Notes: generated by a model not told the origin, from the sequence alone. 64,000 nt of DNA from Kutzneria buriramensis (GCF_003387475.1 NZ_QUNO01000018.1:186001-250000), one strand, 5' to 3'. Numbered from the stretch's first letter, positions 8,480 to 17,751 are shown. Numbers and translations are program-made.

Positions 8480-9475
8480 TTAGTCCCATTCCCAGCGCAG
8501 GCCGTGGATGCCCGGCTCGACGTCGAACAACGCCAGGTGGGCGTGCGGGGCGCCGCCCAGCGACAACTCGCCGGTGTCGCGGCGGGCGTGCTCGATGGTC
8601 GGCCGGGTGGTGGTGTGACAGCGGACCGGCAGCGCCGCCGGGTGGAATTCCAGTTCGAGCAGATAACTGCGGGTCGCATACGGCAGGCGGCGGTCGTAGT
8701 CGGTCATCGGCTCGGACTGTCCGCCGTACTGGAGGGCGCATTCGATGACGGCCGTCTCGTTGCGGTCGAGGATGCGGTCGAGCATCACCTCGGCGACGAG
8801 GAAGCCGGCCTTCTCGTCGGTGCGGACCCGGCCCGGCCAGCCGCCGCGGACCACGGTGAGCCTCGGCGTGCAGCCCAGCTCCCGGCCCTGGAAGATCACC
8901 AGCGCCCGGTCGACGCGGTCCCGTTGCGCCCGGAGCACCTCCGTGATCGACAGTCGGGCCGGACGGCGGCGCTCGTCCAGCTGGAAGCGGTCGTGCACGG
9001 ACAGCAGGCACAGGCGCTCGTCGTCGAGCGTGCCCATCTGCGCCATCATCCGGTCCAGGCGGTGCGGCTCGTCCCACAGCCGACGGCGGTCGATGCTCAC
9101 CGCCACATGCGCGCGGCGCGGACCACGGGGGCGAGGCGGCGCGAGCAGCGCCGTCAGCGAGCCGGACGGCGTGTCCAGGATGGTCTCCAGCAGCTTGACA
9201 GCCTTGATCGACTGGACGCGTTCCGGCTGGCTGCGTCCGCGGCTCCAGTACGACAGCGTCACCGAGCTGACGGTGACACCCCGGTCGGCGAGCTCGTGCT
9301 GCACCTGTTCCAACGTCAGGCCGCGCATCCGAATCGCCGTCCGCAACCCGTGCGCGAACGACCCCGACTCCAGCGCGGCGGCCAGCTGGCGGTCCATCCG
9401 CCGACGGTAATTCCGCGCGAGCCCCACTGACCAGGGCCGACCGTCGGGTTCAGTCAGTTCACCACCGTGAACCAT
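8480..9475 (-). CDS. XRE-like helix-turn-helix regulator with unknown C-terminal domain
   Basis: 331 aa if the ATG at 9475 is used; an alternative ATG at 9397 begins MDRQLAAALESG. Neither has a clear Shine-Dalgarno, so it may be leaderless. The N-terminal part (LRTAIRMRGLTLEQVQHEL...VSSVTLSYWSRGRSQPER) fits a lambda-repressor-like HTH. The remaining ~200 residues are not recognised. It is divergent from the chitosanase gene across about 70 bp and might regulate it, although the operator there looks like the ROK-type CsnR box. Confidence 0.65.
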   Translation of the reverse strand: MVHGGELTEPDGRPWSVGLARNYRRRMDRQLAAALESGSFAHGLRTAIRMRGLTLEQVQHELADRGVTVSSVTLSYWSRGRSQPERVQSIKAVKLLETILDTPSGSLTALLAPPRPRGPRRAHVAVSIDRRRLWDEPHRLDRMMAQMGTLDDERLCLLSVHDRFQLDERRRPARLSITEVLRAQRDRVDRALVIFQGRELGCTPRLTVVRGGWPGRVRTDEKAGFLVAEVMLDRILDRNETAVIECALQYGGQSEPMTDYDRRLPYATRSYLLELEFHPAALPVRCHTTTRPTIEHARRDTGELSLGGAPHAHLALFDVEPGIHGLRWEWD

Positions 9476-9505
9476 CGGCGGTCGTACGGCGTAGTCCTCC
9501 GGCAG

Positions 9506-9522
9506 ATAGGAAACCTTCCTTA
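9506..9522. promoter_or_regulatory. Chitosanase operator (csn-box-like palindrome)
   Basis: ATAGGAAACCTTCCTTA, with arms AGGAA/TTCCT. It closely resembles the AGGAAA-TTTCCT palindromes in front of actinomycete chitosanase genes bound by CsnR-type repressors. Position 24 bp upstream of the chitosanase start fits repression. Confidence 0.6.
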
Positions 9523-9545
9523 CGATTACGGCGCTGGAGGCAAGG

Positions 9546-10406
9546 GTGGAGAAACGCACGATCCGGGTCCTGCTGGGCGTCGGACTGGCCGCCGTCGCCG
9601 GCGTCGCGATCACCGCGCCCGGCCTGCTCACCGCGACGGACTCGCACGCCAGCACCGCGCACGCGACCACCCTCGACCCGAAGACCGTGGCCACGATGGA
9701 CGACATCACCGCCGTATTCGAACAGGGCGCGAGCTCGCCGCAGTACGCCAACATCGAGAACGATCAGGACGGCTGCGGCTTCACGGCCGGCTGGATCGGG
9801 TTCTGCACCCAGTCCGGCGACATGCTCGACCTGGTCAAGCAGTACAACGCCGCCGAGCCCGACAACGTGCTGGCGAAGTACACCGCGACCCTCCAGAAAC
9901 TGGCCGACACCAGCAGCGACGACGTGACGGCGCTCGGCGCCGCCTTTCCGTCCGACTGGAAGAAGGCGGCCGCCGACCCGGTGTTCGTGCAGACCCAGCT
10001 CAAGGTCGGCCACGACACCTACCTGACGCCCGCGCTCGCGCAGGCCGACCAGGCCGGCGTCAAGACCAATCTGGGCATCGAGAACTTCTTCGACACCGCG
10101 CTGATGATGGGGCCGGGCGAGACCGACTGCGACGGTCTGCCCAAGCTGGTCAGGGAGACCACCACCGCGGCCGGCGGCACACCGGCGTCCGGCGTCGACG
10201 AGAAGACCTGGCTCAAGGCGTTCAACCAGGTCCGCGCCAAGCACATGAAGAACCCGTGCACGCCGGGGCGGCAGGCGGACTGGCCGCAGGCGGTCGACCG
10301 CACGACCGCGCTCCAGAAGCTGGCCGACGACGGCAATCTGGACCTGACCACGCCGCTGACCATCGCCGCCGACTTCGGCATCACGATCAGCAACCCGCAC
10401 GACTGA
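9546..10406 (+). CDS. csn: Secreted GH46-type chitosanase
   Basis: 286 aa, GTG start with GGAGGCAAGG upstream. Signal peptide of about 36 residues (MEKRTIRVLLGVGLAAVAGV...HAS). The mature part matches Streptomyces N174 chitosanase: Glu in AVFEQGASSP aligns with catalytic Glu22 and Asp in DQDGCGFTAGWIGFCTQSGDM with Asp40, followed by EPDNVLAKY and GNLDLTTPLTI. It would hydrolyse chitosan outside the cell. The last 20 nt overlap the convergent PPTase gene. Confidence 0.85.
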   Translation: MEKRTIRVLLGVGLAAVAGVAITAPGLLTATDSHASTAHATTLDPKTVATMDDITAVFEQGASSPQYANIENDQDGCGFTAGWIGFCTQSGDMLDLVKQYNAAEPDNVLAKYTATLQKLADTSSDDVTALGAAFPSDWKKAAADPVFVQTQLKVGHDTYLTPALAQADQAGVKTNLGIENFFDTALMMGPGETDCDGLPKLVRETTTAAGGTPASGVDEKTWLKAFNQVRAKHMKNPCTPGRQADWPQAVDRTTALQKLADDGNLDLTTPLTIAADFGITISNPHD

Positions 10407-11115
10407 GCGGCGCCTCCAGTTCGTCGAGGCTGGCGGCGCGAACCGTCAGCAGCGGCACGGTGGTCGCCAACGCGGCGAGATGCCCCTCGGGGGCATCGAT
10501 GTCGTACAGGTGGACCGCGGCCGACGGCCACCGCGGCACGGCGGTGGCGACGACGGGGCCGCTGACTTCGAGCCGCTTGGGCGGGGCGCGCAGGCCGAGT
10601 CCGGTGAGTTTCATGGCGGCCTCCTTGCGTGTCCACGCCGACACCAGCCACGACGCCCGCTCCGACGTTGGCAGGGCGTCGAAGTGCTGGCGCTCGTCGG
10701 CGGTGAGGCAGGCGCGGGCGAGGCCGTCCGGATCGGGGGCGGCGCGCAGGTCCTCGATGTCGACGCCGACGAGCCCACTGCCGGTGACAGCCATGATCAC
10801 CCAGTGCTCGGTGTGGGAGACCGAGTAGTCGATGGCGCCCCCGTCGATCGTCGCTGTGCGGAAGCGGGGCCGCCCGTGCCGCGCACCGGTGTCGCAGTGG
10901 TTGCAGGTGCGGTCGGTGACGATGTCGCTGGGCGGAATCCCCAGGTAGTGCGCGCCGACCAGCCGCTGCGTGGCCCGGGACGTGACGAAGGTGTCGCCGG
11001 CGGGGGTGCTGGCGAGCTTGGCGGCCCGCTGCCGTTCCTCGTCGTCCAGCATGGCCAGCCAGCCGGCGCGGGGACGCACCGGCACCAGCCAGACCTCGAC
11101 CTCGCCCGGGTTCAC
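10387..11115 (-). CDS. Sfp-type 4'-phosphopantetheinyl transferase
   Basis: 242 aa. Signature motifs GLVGVDIEDL and WTRKEAAMKLTGLGL identify the Sfp class, which converts apo carrier domains to holo form with CoA. The GTG start at 11115 overlaps the tricorn stop (GTGA), so it ends the leftward operon that begins with the VKQS peptide. It would serve the free ACPs and PKS carriers here; a second, AcpS-type transferase is in the divergent operon. Confidence 0.9.
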   Translation of the reverse strand: MNPGEVEVWLVPVRPRAGWLAMLDDEERQRAAKLASTPAGDTFVTSRATQRLVGAHYLGIPPSDIVTDRTCNHCDTGARHGRPRFRTATIDGGAIDYSVSHTEHWVIMAVTGSGLVGVDIEDLRAAPDPDGLARACLTADERQHFDALPTSERASWLVSAWTRKEAAMKLTGLGLRAPPKRLEVSGPVVATAVPRWPSAAVHLYDIDAPEGHLAALATTVPLLTVRAASLDELEAPLSRAGC

Positions 11116-14084
11116 GGCGTCAGCTGGGGGATCGGGGCGAGCGCCGCCACGGCTGCGGTGAGCTGGCGGTCCTCGTCGTCGACGGTGATGTCCGGTGTCA
11201 CACCACGGTTCTCCAGCACCTGGCCGTCCAGCACGTACCGGAACTCGGGCTGCGTGGTGACGCTGCCGTCCACCAGCCCGTGCCGGGGCCAGGTCGCGAT
11301 GACCCCGCCCCACGTCCGCCGGCCGACGATCGGGCCCAGCCGGAGGGTGCGGAAGCCCTGCGCGAAGATCTCGGCGTTGGAACCGGTGTGCTCGTTGACC
11401 AGCAGTGCCATCGGGCCGTTCGGCGCCTCCGGCGGGTACGCCGTCGACACGGCCCAGCGGCCGGTCTCGGCGCCGAAACGCCTGCGCGCCAGGCGATCCA
11501 GCAGCATCGGGGCGATCTGGCCGCCGCCGTTGAACCGGACGTCCACGATCAGCCCCTCGCGGTCCAGCTCGGTGAGGAAGCCCCTGGTGAACTCGGCGTA
11601 GCCGGCGGCGTTCATGTCCGGCACGTGCACGTAGCCGAGCCGGCCGCCGGACAGTTCCCGGACCAGGGCACGGTTTCCGTCGACCCAGTCCCGGTAGCGG
11701 GCGGCGGACTCGCTGGCCAGGGCGGTCACCGTGACCTTGCGCTCGGCGCCGTCGCGGACGAGGGTCAGCTCGACGTCACGATTCGCCTGCCCGACAAGGA
11801 GTTCGCCGGACATCGGCTGGCCGTTGACGGCGGTGACCCGGTCGCCCGGTCGAATGTCCGCGCCCAGTCGGTTGCACGGCGAGGTGGCGCGTGGATTCCA
11901 CGGGTCGCCGCGCAGGATGTTGCCGATGCGCCAACCGGGTTCCCAGTCCACGCCGAGGAAACCCTGGCCGTGGTAGGGGACCTGGCGGTACTCGCCGCCG
12001 TTCTCGTACGTGTGCGATGTGCCGAGCTCGGCCTGCAACTCCCACAACAGGTCAGACAGCTCCGCCCGCGTGGCCACGCGGTCCAGCAGCGCGGCATACC
12101 GGTCGTGCATGATCTCCCAGTCCACGCCGTTCATGCCGGCGTCCCAGAAACCCTCGCGCTGGAGCCGCCACGTCTCCCGGAACATCTGCCGCCACTCGGA
12201 TTCCGGCCGCACGGACACCTTGACCCGGGACAGGTCGAGCTTCTTGGGCTCGTCCTCGTCGATGTCCTCGGACTTCAGCAGCCGCAGCGTGCCGTCGTGG
12301 CGGTAGAGCAGGGTTTCGCCGCGGGCATCGGTGCACAGCTCGTCGACGGGGCTGAGCACGTCCTGGTCGACCTCGCCGGTGACGAGGTCGACCAGCGTGG
12401 CGATGCCGTCCGGCTCCGCGTCGGGCTGGGTGACGTCGGGGGCGGCCAGCGGCACGGAGTGCAGCAACACCTTGCCGGGCAGGCCGACGATCGCCGCGTA
12501 CCGGCCCTCCGGCACGGGAAACGGCAGCACGCGCCGCTCGATGCCGTCGAAGTCGATCTCCACCCGGGCCAGGGGTTCCGGGGTCCGGTGCTCGAACGGC
12601 GGCGGCTCGTCGGCGTCGAGCGTGACCAGGTAGGGCCGGCCGGCGTAGGGGAAGCCGAAGTCGAACTGCACCTGGTCGTGATCGACGACCAGGTCCCGCT
12701 GCCCGACGAAGTACAGGTACCGGCCGTTCGGGTCGAAGGCCGGCTTCGAGTCCCGCAGCACCGGCTCGGTGACCGCGAAGGTGCTGCCGCGCAAGGGATC
12801 CGCAACCTTGATCGCCGATGTTCGCGGCGCGGTGGGGAGCGTGTACGCCAGCCACCGGCCGTCCGGGGACCAGGCGAGATCCTCGATCCGCTCGTGCGGC
12901 GAGGAGTCGAGGAGCCGGGGGCGCAGGGGCGTCGAGGTGGTGTCGACGGCCCAGAGCTGCTGACGGTTGGTGGCAAAGGCGACCCAGCCGCCGGCGGGCG
13001 CGGCGGCGAGCTCCGTGACGGTGCCGGCGATCGGCGCGTCATCGGCGTCCAGGACGACGAGCCGCTCGTCCGGGCCGGTGTCTCCGGCGACCGCGACGAG
13101 ACGGCCGTCGGAAAGCCAGTCCAGCAGCCGATAGCGGATGCCGTCGGCCGCGCCGTGCTGGCGGACCGGGCCGGTCCACGGGGCCATGGTGAACGCCTTG
13201 CCGCGTACGCTGATCGCCACGGACTTGCCGTCCGGGCTGAGGCGGGCGTCGTCGAGGTGGTCCGCCGCCGGCACGATTCGGCGGGCGCACTGCGACCGCG
13301 AGCCCGCGACCGACACCGGGATCTCCGTGTCCAGCATGAAAAGCCTCGCGCCGGCGTGGTGCACCAGGCGGCGGCCGTCGGTCGTGAGGTTGCGGGCGTA
13401 GTACTCGCGGTGGTCGGTGTGCCGGTGCAGGTCGGTGCCGTCGGGCTGGCACGAGTACACGTTGCCGGTGCCCTCGTGGTCGCTGATGAAGAAGATCCGG
13501 TCACCTACCCAGCACGGGCTGGCCAGGTTCCCCGGCAGCGACAGCAGCTTCGTCAGGTCTCCATCCACAGTGGACGCCGTGTACAGCTCGCCGGCCAGGC
13601 CGCCGCGATAGTGCTTCCACCGCGCGGGATCGGCGGTGTTCAGGCCGATCACCACCCGGCCGTCCGAGGCGAAGGAGACGACGTCGGCCCGGCCCGGGCG
13701 CAGCAGCCGGGGGAGTCCGCCGGACGGCGACACCGCGAACAGCCGGAAGCCGAAGCCGGCGGGCTGCTCGGCGGCGGAGGCGTAGACGATCTCGCCGGTG
13801 GTGGGGTGCCAGCCGACCGTCACGCACCGCGTCGCCTGGTACGTCAGACGCCGTGCGGTGCCGCCGGCAACCGGCATCACGTACAGCTCGGACGGCCCGT
13901 CGTCAGAGCCGACGAACGCCACCATCGACCCGTCCGGCGACAGCCGGGGCCGACTGGCCTCCGACACGCCGGCGGTCAGCCGCCGCGCGCTTCCGCCGCC
14001 TGCCGGCACCGACCACAGATCGTCCTCGCAGGTGAAGACGACGGTGTCGCCGGCGATGGTCGGGAACCGCAGGTATCCGGTCAC
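11112..14084 (-). CDS. Tricorn-type protease (peptidase S41 family)
   Basis: 990 aa, no signal peptide, so cytoplasmic. Order as in tricorn: beta-propellers with repeated SPDG motifs (about residues 1-620), a C1 helical domain with the catalytic His region ELGTSHTYENGGEY, a PDZ domain (IRPGDRVTAVNGQPM) and the C2 domain with nucleophile Ser in NEHTGSNAEIF. Tricorn enzymes trim oligopeptides of roughly 6-20 residues. GTG start overlapping the upstream GNAT stop (GTGA). Its place in an operon led by a repetitive peptide suggests processing of that peptide, which is inference; a general housekeeping role is also possible. Confidence 0.85.
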   Translation of the reverse strand: MTGYLRFPTIAGDTVVFTCEDDLWSVPAGGGSARRLTAGVSEASRPRLSPDGSMVAFVGSDDGPSELYVMPVAGGTARRLTYQATRCVTVGWHPTTGEIVYASAAEQPAGFGFRLFAVSPSGGLPRLLRPGRADVVSFASDGRVVIGLNTADPARWKHYRGGLAGELYTASTVDGDLTKLLSLPGNLASPCWVGDRIFFISDHEGTGNVYSCQPDGTDLHRHTDHREYYARNLTTDGRRLVHHAGARLFMLDTEIPVSVAGSRSQCARRIVPAADHLDDARLSPDGKSVAISVRGKAFTMAPWTGPVRQHGAADGIRYRLLDWLSDGRLVAVAGDTGPDERLVVLDADDAPIAGTVTELAAAPAGGWVAFATNRQQLWAVDTTSTPLRPRLLDSSPHERIEDLAWSPDGRWLAYTLPTAPRTSAIKVADPLRGSTFAVTEPVLRDSKPAFDPNGRYLYFVGQRDLVVDHDQVQFDFGFPYAGRPYLVTLDADEPPPFEHRTPEPLARVEIDFDGIERRVLPFPVPEGRYAAIVGLPGKVLLHSVPLAAPDVTQPDAEPDGIATLVDLVTGEVDQDVLSPVDELCTDARGETLLYRHDGTLRLLKSEDIDEDEPKKLDLSRVKVSVRPESEWRQMFRETWRLQREGFWDAGMNGVDWEIMHDRYAALLDRVATRAELSDLLWELQAELGTSHTYENGGEYRQVPYHGQGFLGVDWEPGWRIGNILRGDPWNPRATSPCNRLGADIRPGDRVTAVNGQPMSGELLVGQANRDVELTLVRDGAERKVTVTALASESAARYRDWVDGNRALVRELSGGRLGYVHVPDMNAAGYAEFTRGFLTELDREGLIVDVRFNGGGQIAPMLLDRLARRRFGAETGRWAVSTAYPPEAPNGPMALLVNEHTGSNAEIFAQGFRTLRLGPIVGRRTWGGVIATWPRHGLVDGSVTTQPEFRYVLDGQVLENRGVTPDITVDDEDRQLTAAVAALAPIPQLTP

Positions 14085-14656
14085 GACAGGCCCTGCACTC
14101 CCGCTCGGACCCGGTCGGCGATCTCCTGCCGGCGCGCCTGTTCACGCTGCTTGCGGCCGCGCACGTCGTCTCGCGTCACCGTCCAGTAGCAGGCCGTGCG
14201 CCACTGGCCGACGGTGTAGGAGTCGTACTCCGCGCGGATCTGCGCGTGCGCGTCCAGCTCGGCCGCGGACAGCATCATCGTGTTGTGCGACAGCACCTGG
14301 TTGATGATCACGTCCATGTGCAGCTGCTCGCGCAGGTACTCGTGCGCCGCCTCGACCGCCTTGAAGCCGAAACCGCTGCGGTAGCGGGGAAGCACCGCGA
14401 ACGACAGCTCGCAGGTCTGGCTGCGCCAGTCGATGGAGGTGATCCACGAGAAGCCGACCACCTGGCCCTTCGAGCCGCACATGGTGAACAGCCGCTTGAC
14501 GTGGTGGCCGGACTCGATCGTCCGCCGCATGCCGTCGGCCAGCTCGAGGTCGGCCGCCGACATCGCGAAGTCGTTCAGGTTGGTCTGGTACTTGTTCTCC
14601 CGCAGCAACTCCGTGCGGACCGGGATGTCCGCCTCGGTGAAGTGCCGGACCGTCAT
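14081..14656 (-). CDS. GNAT-family N-acyltransferase (fourth of four)
   Basis: 191 aa. Core GNAT signals: CELSFAVLPRYRSGFGFKAVEAAHEYL (acyl-CoA pyrophosphate loop, cited for its RSGFGF core) and INQVLSHNTMML. The ATG at 14656 overlaps the upstream stop (ATGA) and is preferred to an earlier in-frame start. It transfers an acyl group from CoA or a carrier to an amine; the acceptor is unknown. Part of a run of four dissimilar GNATs. Confidence 0.8.
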   Translation of the reverse strand: MTVRHFTEADIPVRTELLRENKYQTNLNDFAMSAADLELADGMRRTIESGHHVKRLFTMCGSKGQVVGFSWITSIDWRSQTCELSFAVLPRYRSGFGFKAVEAAHEYLREQLHMDVIINQVLSHNTMMLSAAELDAHAQIRAEYDSYTVGQWRTACYWTVTRDDVRGRKQREQARRQEIADRVRAGVQGLS

Positions 14657-15102
14657 GAACGGCACGAGTCCGCCCTCCCCACGTAGACCAGGACGTCCTG
14701 CCAATCGTAGTTCTGCCAGCGGTGCCTTGGCAGCACGCCCACCTGCTCGAAGCCGCAGTCCGCGAAGCAGTTCTCCACGCCGTCGGGCACCATCGCCACG
14801 AAGGTGGTGCAGCGCTGGTACGTCGTCAGGAACTCCAGCAGCGCCCGCAGCGGCTCCGGGTCCGCCGAGGTGCTGGCGACGTACGCCTGGCGCGGCTGGT
14901 CGGTGTTGGGGGCGAAGCCGACCACCGTCTCGCCAGCGCTGAACAGCTGCGCCTGCAGGGACTTCAACTCGGCGGCGAGCAGGGAGTCGTTCTGGGTGAC
15001 GGGATCGAGGCCGAGGAAGCCGCGGGCGGCACCACCACAGGACTTCAATTCGGCGATCGCCATGTCGGTGTCGAGGCGCTGGAGGCTCAGAATCTCAGTC
15101 AT
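14653..15102 (-). CDS. GNAT-like acyltransferase (third of four)
   Basis: 149 aa starting at MTEILSLQRLD. The C-terminal half (VPDGVENCFADCGFEQVGVLPRHRWQNYDWQDVLVY, cited by its GFEQVGVLP core) has the typical ending of GNAT folds; the N-terminal half is divergent. Start overlaps the preceding gene by 8 nt and the stop overlaps the next start (ATGA). Function is inferred only from fold and neighbours. Confidence 0.65.
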   Translation of the reverse strand: MTEILSLQRLDTDMAIAELKSCGGAARGFLGLDPVTQNDSLLAAELKSLQAQLFSAGETVVGFAPNTDQPRQAYVASTSADPEPLRALLEFLTTYQRCTTFVAMVPDGVENCFADCGFEQVGVLPRHRWQNYDWQDVLVYVGRADSCRS

Positions 15103-15550
15103 TGCGCACAACTCCCCAGATCTCGCGGTCAATCGGCCGCCCGTCCAGCCACGTGGCCTCCGGCAGCACCGCTTCCCGCTGGAAGCCGACGTCGGCCAGT
15201 AGACCGATCGGTGGATCCACCAGCGGCGTCACCCAGCCGTGGATCCGGCTCAGGTTCAGGGTGAGGAACCCGTGCGCCACCACGGTCTTCAGCAGCACGT
15301 CCAGCCCGTCGACACCGTGCAGGCCGATCTCGACCCGCGCCCGGCGGTGCACCCAGTCCAGCTCGGTGTACCGGACGAAGCCCAGCCCCGGCGCGATGCA
15401 CAGCTCCTGGCCGGGGTCGGCCGGGGGCGGCACGGTGGTCGGCGCGGCCAGCGGCGGCCAGTCGGCCAACGGCAGCCCGAGCAGCTCGCCGGGCAGCCAC
15501 GGGCCGGCGAGCAGATCAGCGTCGCTGCCCCGGTATCCACGCAGTCTCAT
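15095..15550 (-). CDS. GNAT-family acyltransferase (second of four)
   Basis: 151 aa starting MRLRGYRGSDADLL. RimJ/RimL-like order: RRARVEIGLHG, LKTVVAHGFLTLNLSRIHGWV, and GFQREAVLPEATWLDGRPID, which matches the GF.REG.L.......G...D end of the family. ATGA overlap with the upstream gene. Substrate unknown. Confidence 0.75.
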   Translation of the reverse strand: MRLRGYRGSDADLLAGPWLPGELLGLPLADWPPLAAPTTVPPPADPGQELCIAPGLGFVRYTELDWVHRRARVEIGLHGVDGLDVLLKTVVAHGFLTLNLSRIHGWVTPLVDPPIGLLADVGFQREAVLPEATWLDGRPIDREIWGVVRND

Positions 15551-16041
15551 GAGATCGGCTCCCAGATTCGGGCGAACGACACGTATCCGTGGCGGCGGCC
15601 CTCGTGCACCGTCACCGCGCCCAACGTTCCCTCCTCGCGCAGGCCGGCGGAGCGTGCGAAGGCCAGGCCGCGGTAGTCGAACTCGTCGAAGCGCAGCGCC
15701 AATCGCACGACCTCGCGCCGCCATGTGTTGGCACGCAACAGCTCGCCGAACGCCGACTGCCACCACGCCGGCGGCGCGGACGCGCGCAGGCGCAGCTGCA
15801 TGCTGTAGTGGCAGGCGTTGTTGGCCTCGGACTCGACGGCGTACAGGCCGACCACCTCGCCGTCGGCGAGCAGCACGTGCGTGTCCTCGTCGATCAGCTC
15901 CAGGATCTCCCACTCCGGGCGGGTGTCCGGGTCGCCGGTGCGGAAGTAGAAGTCCGGCTCGGTGTAGAGGGCCAGCACGGCGTCGCGGTCGGCGTCCGAG
16001 TACGGCCGGCTCGACCAGCGTGGCGTCTCAGTTGTCGTCAT
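15547..16041 (-). CDS. GNAT-family acyltransferase (first of four)
   Basis: 164 aa. RimJ-like GNAT: RPYSDADRDAVLALY at the N-terminus, then FDYRGLAFARSAGLREEGTLGAVTVHEGRRHGYVSFARIW at the end (the AGLREEGTL core is diagnostic). Its start lies 14 nt inside the acyl-CoA dehydrogenase gene, so translation is coupled. Confidence 0.78.
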   Translation of the reverse strand: MTTTETPRWSSRPYSDADRDAVLALYTEPDFYFRTGDPDTRPEWEILELIDEDTHVLLADGEVVGLYAVESEANNACHYSMQLRLRASAPPAWWQSAFGELLRANTWRREVVRLALRFDEFDYRGLAFARSAGLREEGTLGAVTVHEGRRHGYVSFARIWEPIS

Positions 16042-17107
16042 GGCCCGTCCCGATGGTGAGGCGTTGGATGTTGCTGGTGCCGTCCATGAACTCGAACGCG
16101 TGCACGTCCCGGCACCACTTCTCCAGCAGCGGGTGCTCCAGCAGCCCGCCGGGCGTCAGTGCCGCCTCGGCCCAGCGCGCGGTCTCCACGGCGAGGTGGG
16201 TGGCGTGCAGCTTGCCGATCGACGGGGCGCGCCGGTCGTCCGGGTTGTTGTCGACGTCGTGGGCGCAGTCGAGCAGCAGTTCCCTTGCCGCTTCGAGTCT
16301 CGTCGCCATCAGCGGCTTCCACTGTGGACGGAGCTGGTGCACGTAGTCGGCGATGGCCAGTGCCACGCCGAGCGCCTGGGCGCCGATCTGCAGCCGCATG
16401 ATGTTGAAAGTCCTGGCCGCTCCCCAGAGCCCGCGCCGCGACGCCGGCAGGTGCGCCCCCAGCAGGCAGGTGCGGGGGATCTCGATGCCGTCGAAGGTCA
16501 TCTCGCCGAGGGCGGCCCCGCGCAGGCCGAACATCGTCAGCGCGCGGCCGCTGTAGCCGGGGCTCGGGTTGCGGACGATCACCGCGCGGATCGACAGGGG
16601 AGTGGGACCCGTGCGCGCGAACACCACGCCGATGCCGCCGCGTTCGGCGTTGGCGACGTAGCGCTTGCCGCCGTGCAGGCGGAAGTCCTTGTCCAGGCGC
16701 GTCTGCATGGCGGTGGCGTCGCTGCCGACCGACGGCTCGGTCATGCCGAAGAACGTCCACGGGCGCTCGTCGGCCAGCACGCGGTAGAACGCCTCCTGCT
16801 GCTCGGCGCTGCCGAGGGCGTCGACGGCCAGGCCGGCGAGCGACGGGGCGCGGCAGATGTTCAGCACGCCGGCGTCGCCGCGTGAGAGCTCGATGTTGGC
16901 GGCCGTCCGCGCGAGGCACGTCTCCGTGTACAGCTGGGCGCATTTGGGCAGGTCAGAGGTTCGAAAGTCGGGTGGGGTGGCGATGTCGCGGATGATGTCG
17001 AGCGCCGGGATCTCCGGCACCTCGCCGGCGTCGACCGCCAGCGCGTGCGGGCGCAGCGACGTCGCCAGTTCCGCCGACAGGCCCTGAAGTTCGTCCACAG
17101 TGTTCAT
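16028..17107 (-). CDS. Acyl-CoA dehydrogenase-type flavoprotein, large partner A
   Basis: 359 aa. Middle-domain FAD motif WTFFGMTEPSVGSDAT and C-terminal FEFMDGTSNIQRLTI place it in the acyl-CoA dehydrogenase superfamily. The usual catalytic Glu in the (E)GTS.IQR motif is Asp here. ATG at 17107 overlaps the stop of its half-size partner (ATGA). It is a clear paralogue of the enzyme at 24084-25220. With a free ACP and carrier-loading enzymes nearby, an acyl- or aminoacyl-ACP substrate is more likely than a fatty acyl-CoA; that is inference. Confidence 0.85.
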   Translation of the reverse strand: MNTVDELQGLSAELATSLRPHALAVDAGEVPEIPALDIIRDIATPPDFRTSDLPKCAQLYTETCLARTAANIELSRGDAGVLNICRAPSLAGLAVDALGSAEQQEAFYRVLADERPWTFFGMTEPSVGSDATAMQTRLDKDFRLHGGKRYVANAERGGIGVVFARTGPTPLSIRAVIVRNPSPGYSGRALTMFGLRGAALGEMTFDGIEIPRTCLLGAHLPASRRGLWGAARTFNIMRLQIGAQALGVALAIADYVHQLRPQWKPLMATRLEAARELLLDCAHDVDNNPDDRRAPSIGKLHATHLAVETARWAEAALTPGGLLEHPLLEKWCRDVHAFEFMDGTSNIQRLTIGTGHDDN

Positions 17108-17676
17108 GCGGCACCGATCCAGCAGTGGGCGGTGAGCCGGGACAGGTGAACCTCGAACATGGCGCCTGTCCCAGATGAATCGACACTGACGAAACCGCTG
17201 GCCCCCAACAGCTTGGCCAGCTCCCAGTCCACTGTGGTCAGACAGTGGTGCACGTCGGCGACGGCCTCGGGGCAGTCGCCGGCGACGGTCAGGGTGCGCC
17301 GGGCCGCCTCGGTCGCGACGTGCGCGTCGGCAAGGGCGCCCTGCACGAGCTGCTTGCCGATGGTCGGCTCGCCGCCGACCTTGCGCGCGGACAGGTGCTC
17401 GACGACCCGCTCGGCGAGCCGCCGGGTCAGCCCGAGGCGGACCGCCGCCAGCCGTGCGGCGATCTCCGGATCGGCCGGGCCGGCCTCGGTGCGGACGAAA
17501 CTGACGCCCCGCTCCTCGCGGACCACGGTCGCGCCCGAGGGGATGCCGGATGTCGGCCACGCCGCGACGCGGCCCGGCGCCTGCGCCGTCTCCGCGCCGG
17601 CCAGGGCCATGGCCAGCCCGACGGAAAGGCCGTGCTCGTGGCCGGCCCGTTCGCATTCCGCGATGGTGTGCCGCAT
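17104..17676 (-). CDS. Half-size acyl-CoA dehydrogenase-like subunit, small partner A
   Basis: 190 aa, start MRHTIAECERAG with GGGAGGATCC upstream. The second half (TIGKQLVQGALADAHVATEAARRTL...LLGASGF) matches the C-terminal helical bundle of acyl-CoA dehydrogenases; N-terminal and beta domains are missing. Together with the overlapping large partner it looks like a heteromeric dehydrogenase, as known for alpha/beta FadE pairs in mycobacteria. Paralogue of 23491-24084. Confidence 0.7.
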   Translation of the reverse strand: MRHTIAECERAGHEHGLSVGLAMALAGAETAQAPGRVAAWPTSGIPSGATVVREERGVSFVRTEAGPADPEIAARLAAVRLGLTRRLAERVVEHLSARKVGGEPTIGKQLVQGALADAHVATEAARRTLTVAGDCPEAVADVHHCLTTVDWELAKLLGASGFVSVDSSGTGAMFEVHLSRLTAHCWIGAA

Positions 17677-17699
17677 CGGATCCTCCCGACGGAAGTATT

Positions 17700-17738
17700 C
17701 GGGGGAATGCGCCGGTTGCAACTCGGCGCATTCCCCCG
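17700..17738 (-). promoter_or_regulatory. 15-bp perfect inverted repeat just before small dehydrogenase partner
   Basis: Arms 17700-17714 and 17724-17738 are perfectly complementary with a 9-nt loop, ending 24 nt upstream of the start codon. On the transcript it forms a strong hairpin in the intercistronic leader; it could be an operator, an RNA processing/stability element or a second attenuator. Confidence 0.6.
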
Positions 17739-17751
17739 GGAACTGTGCTAT

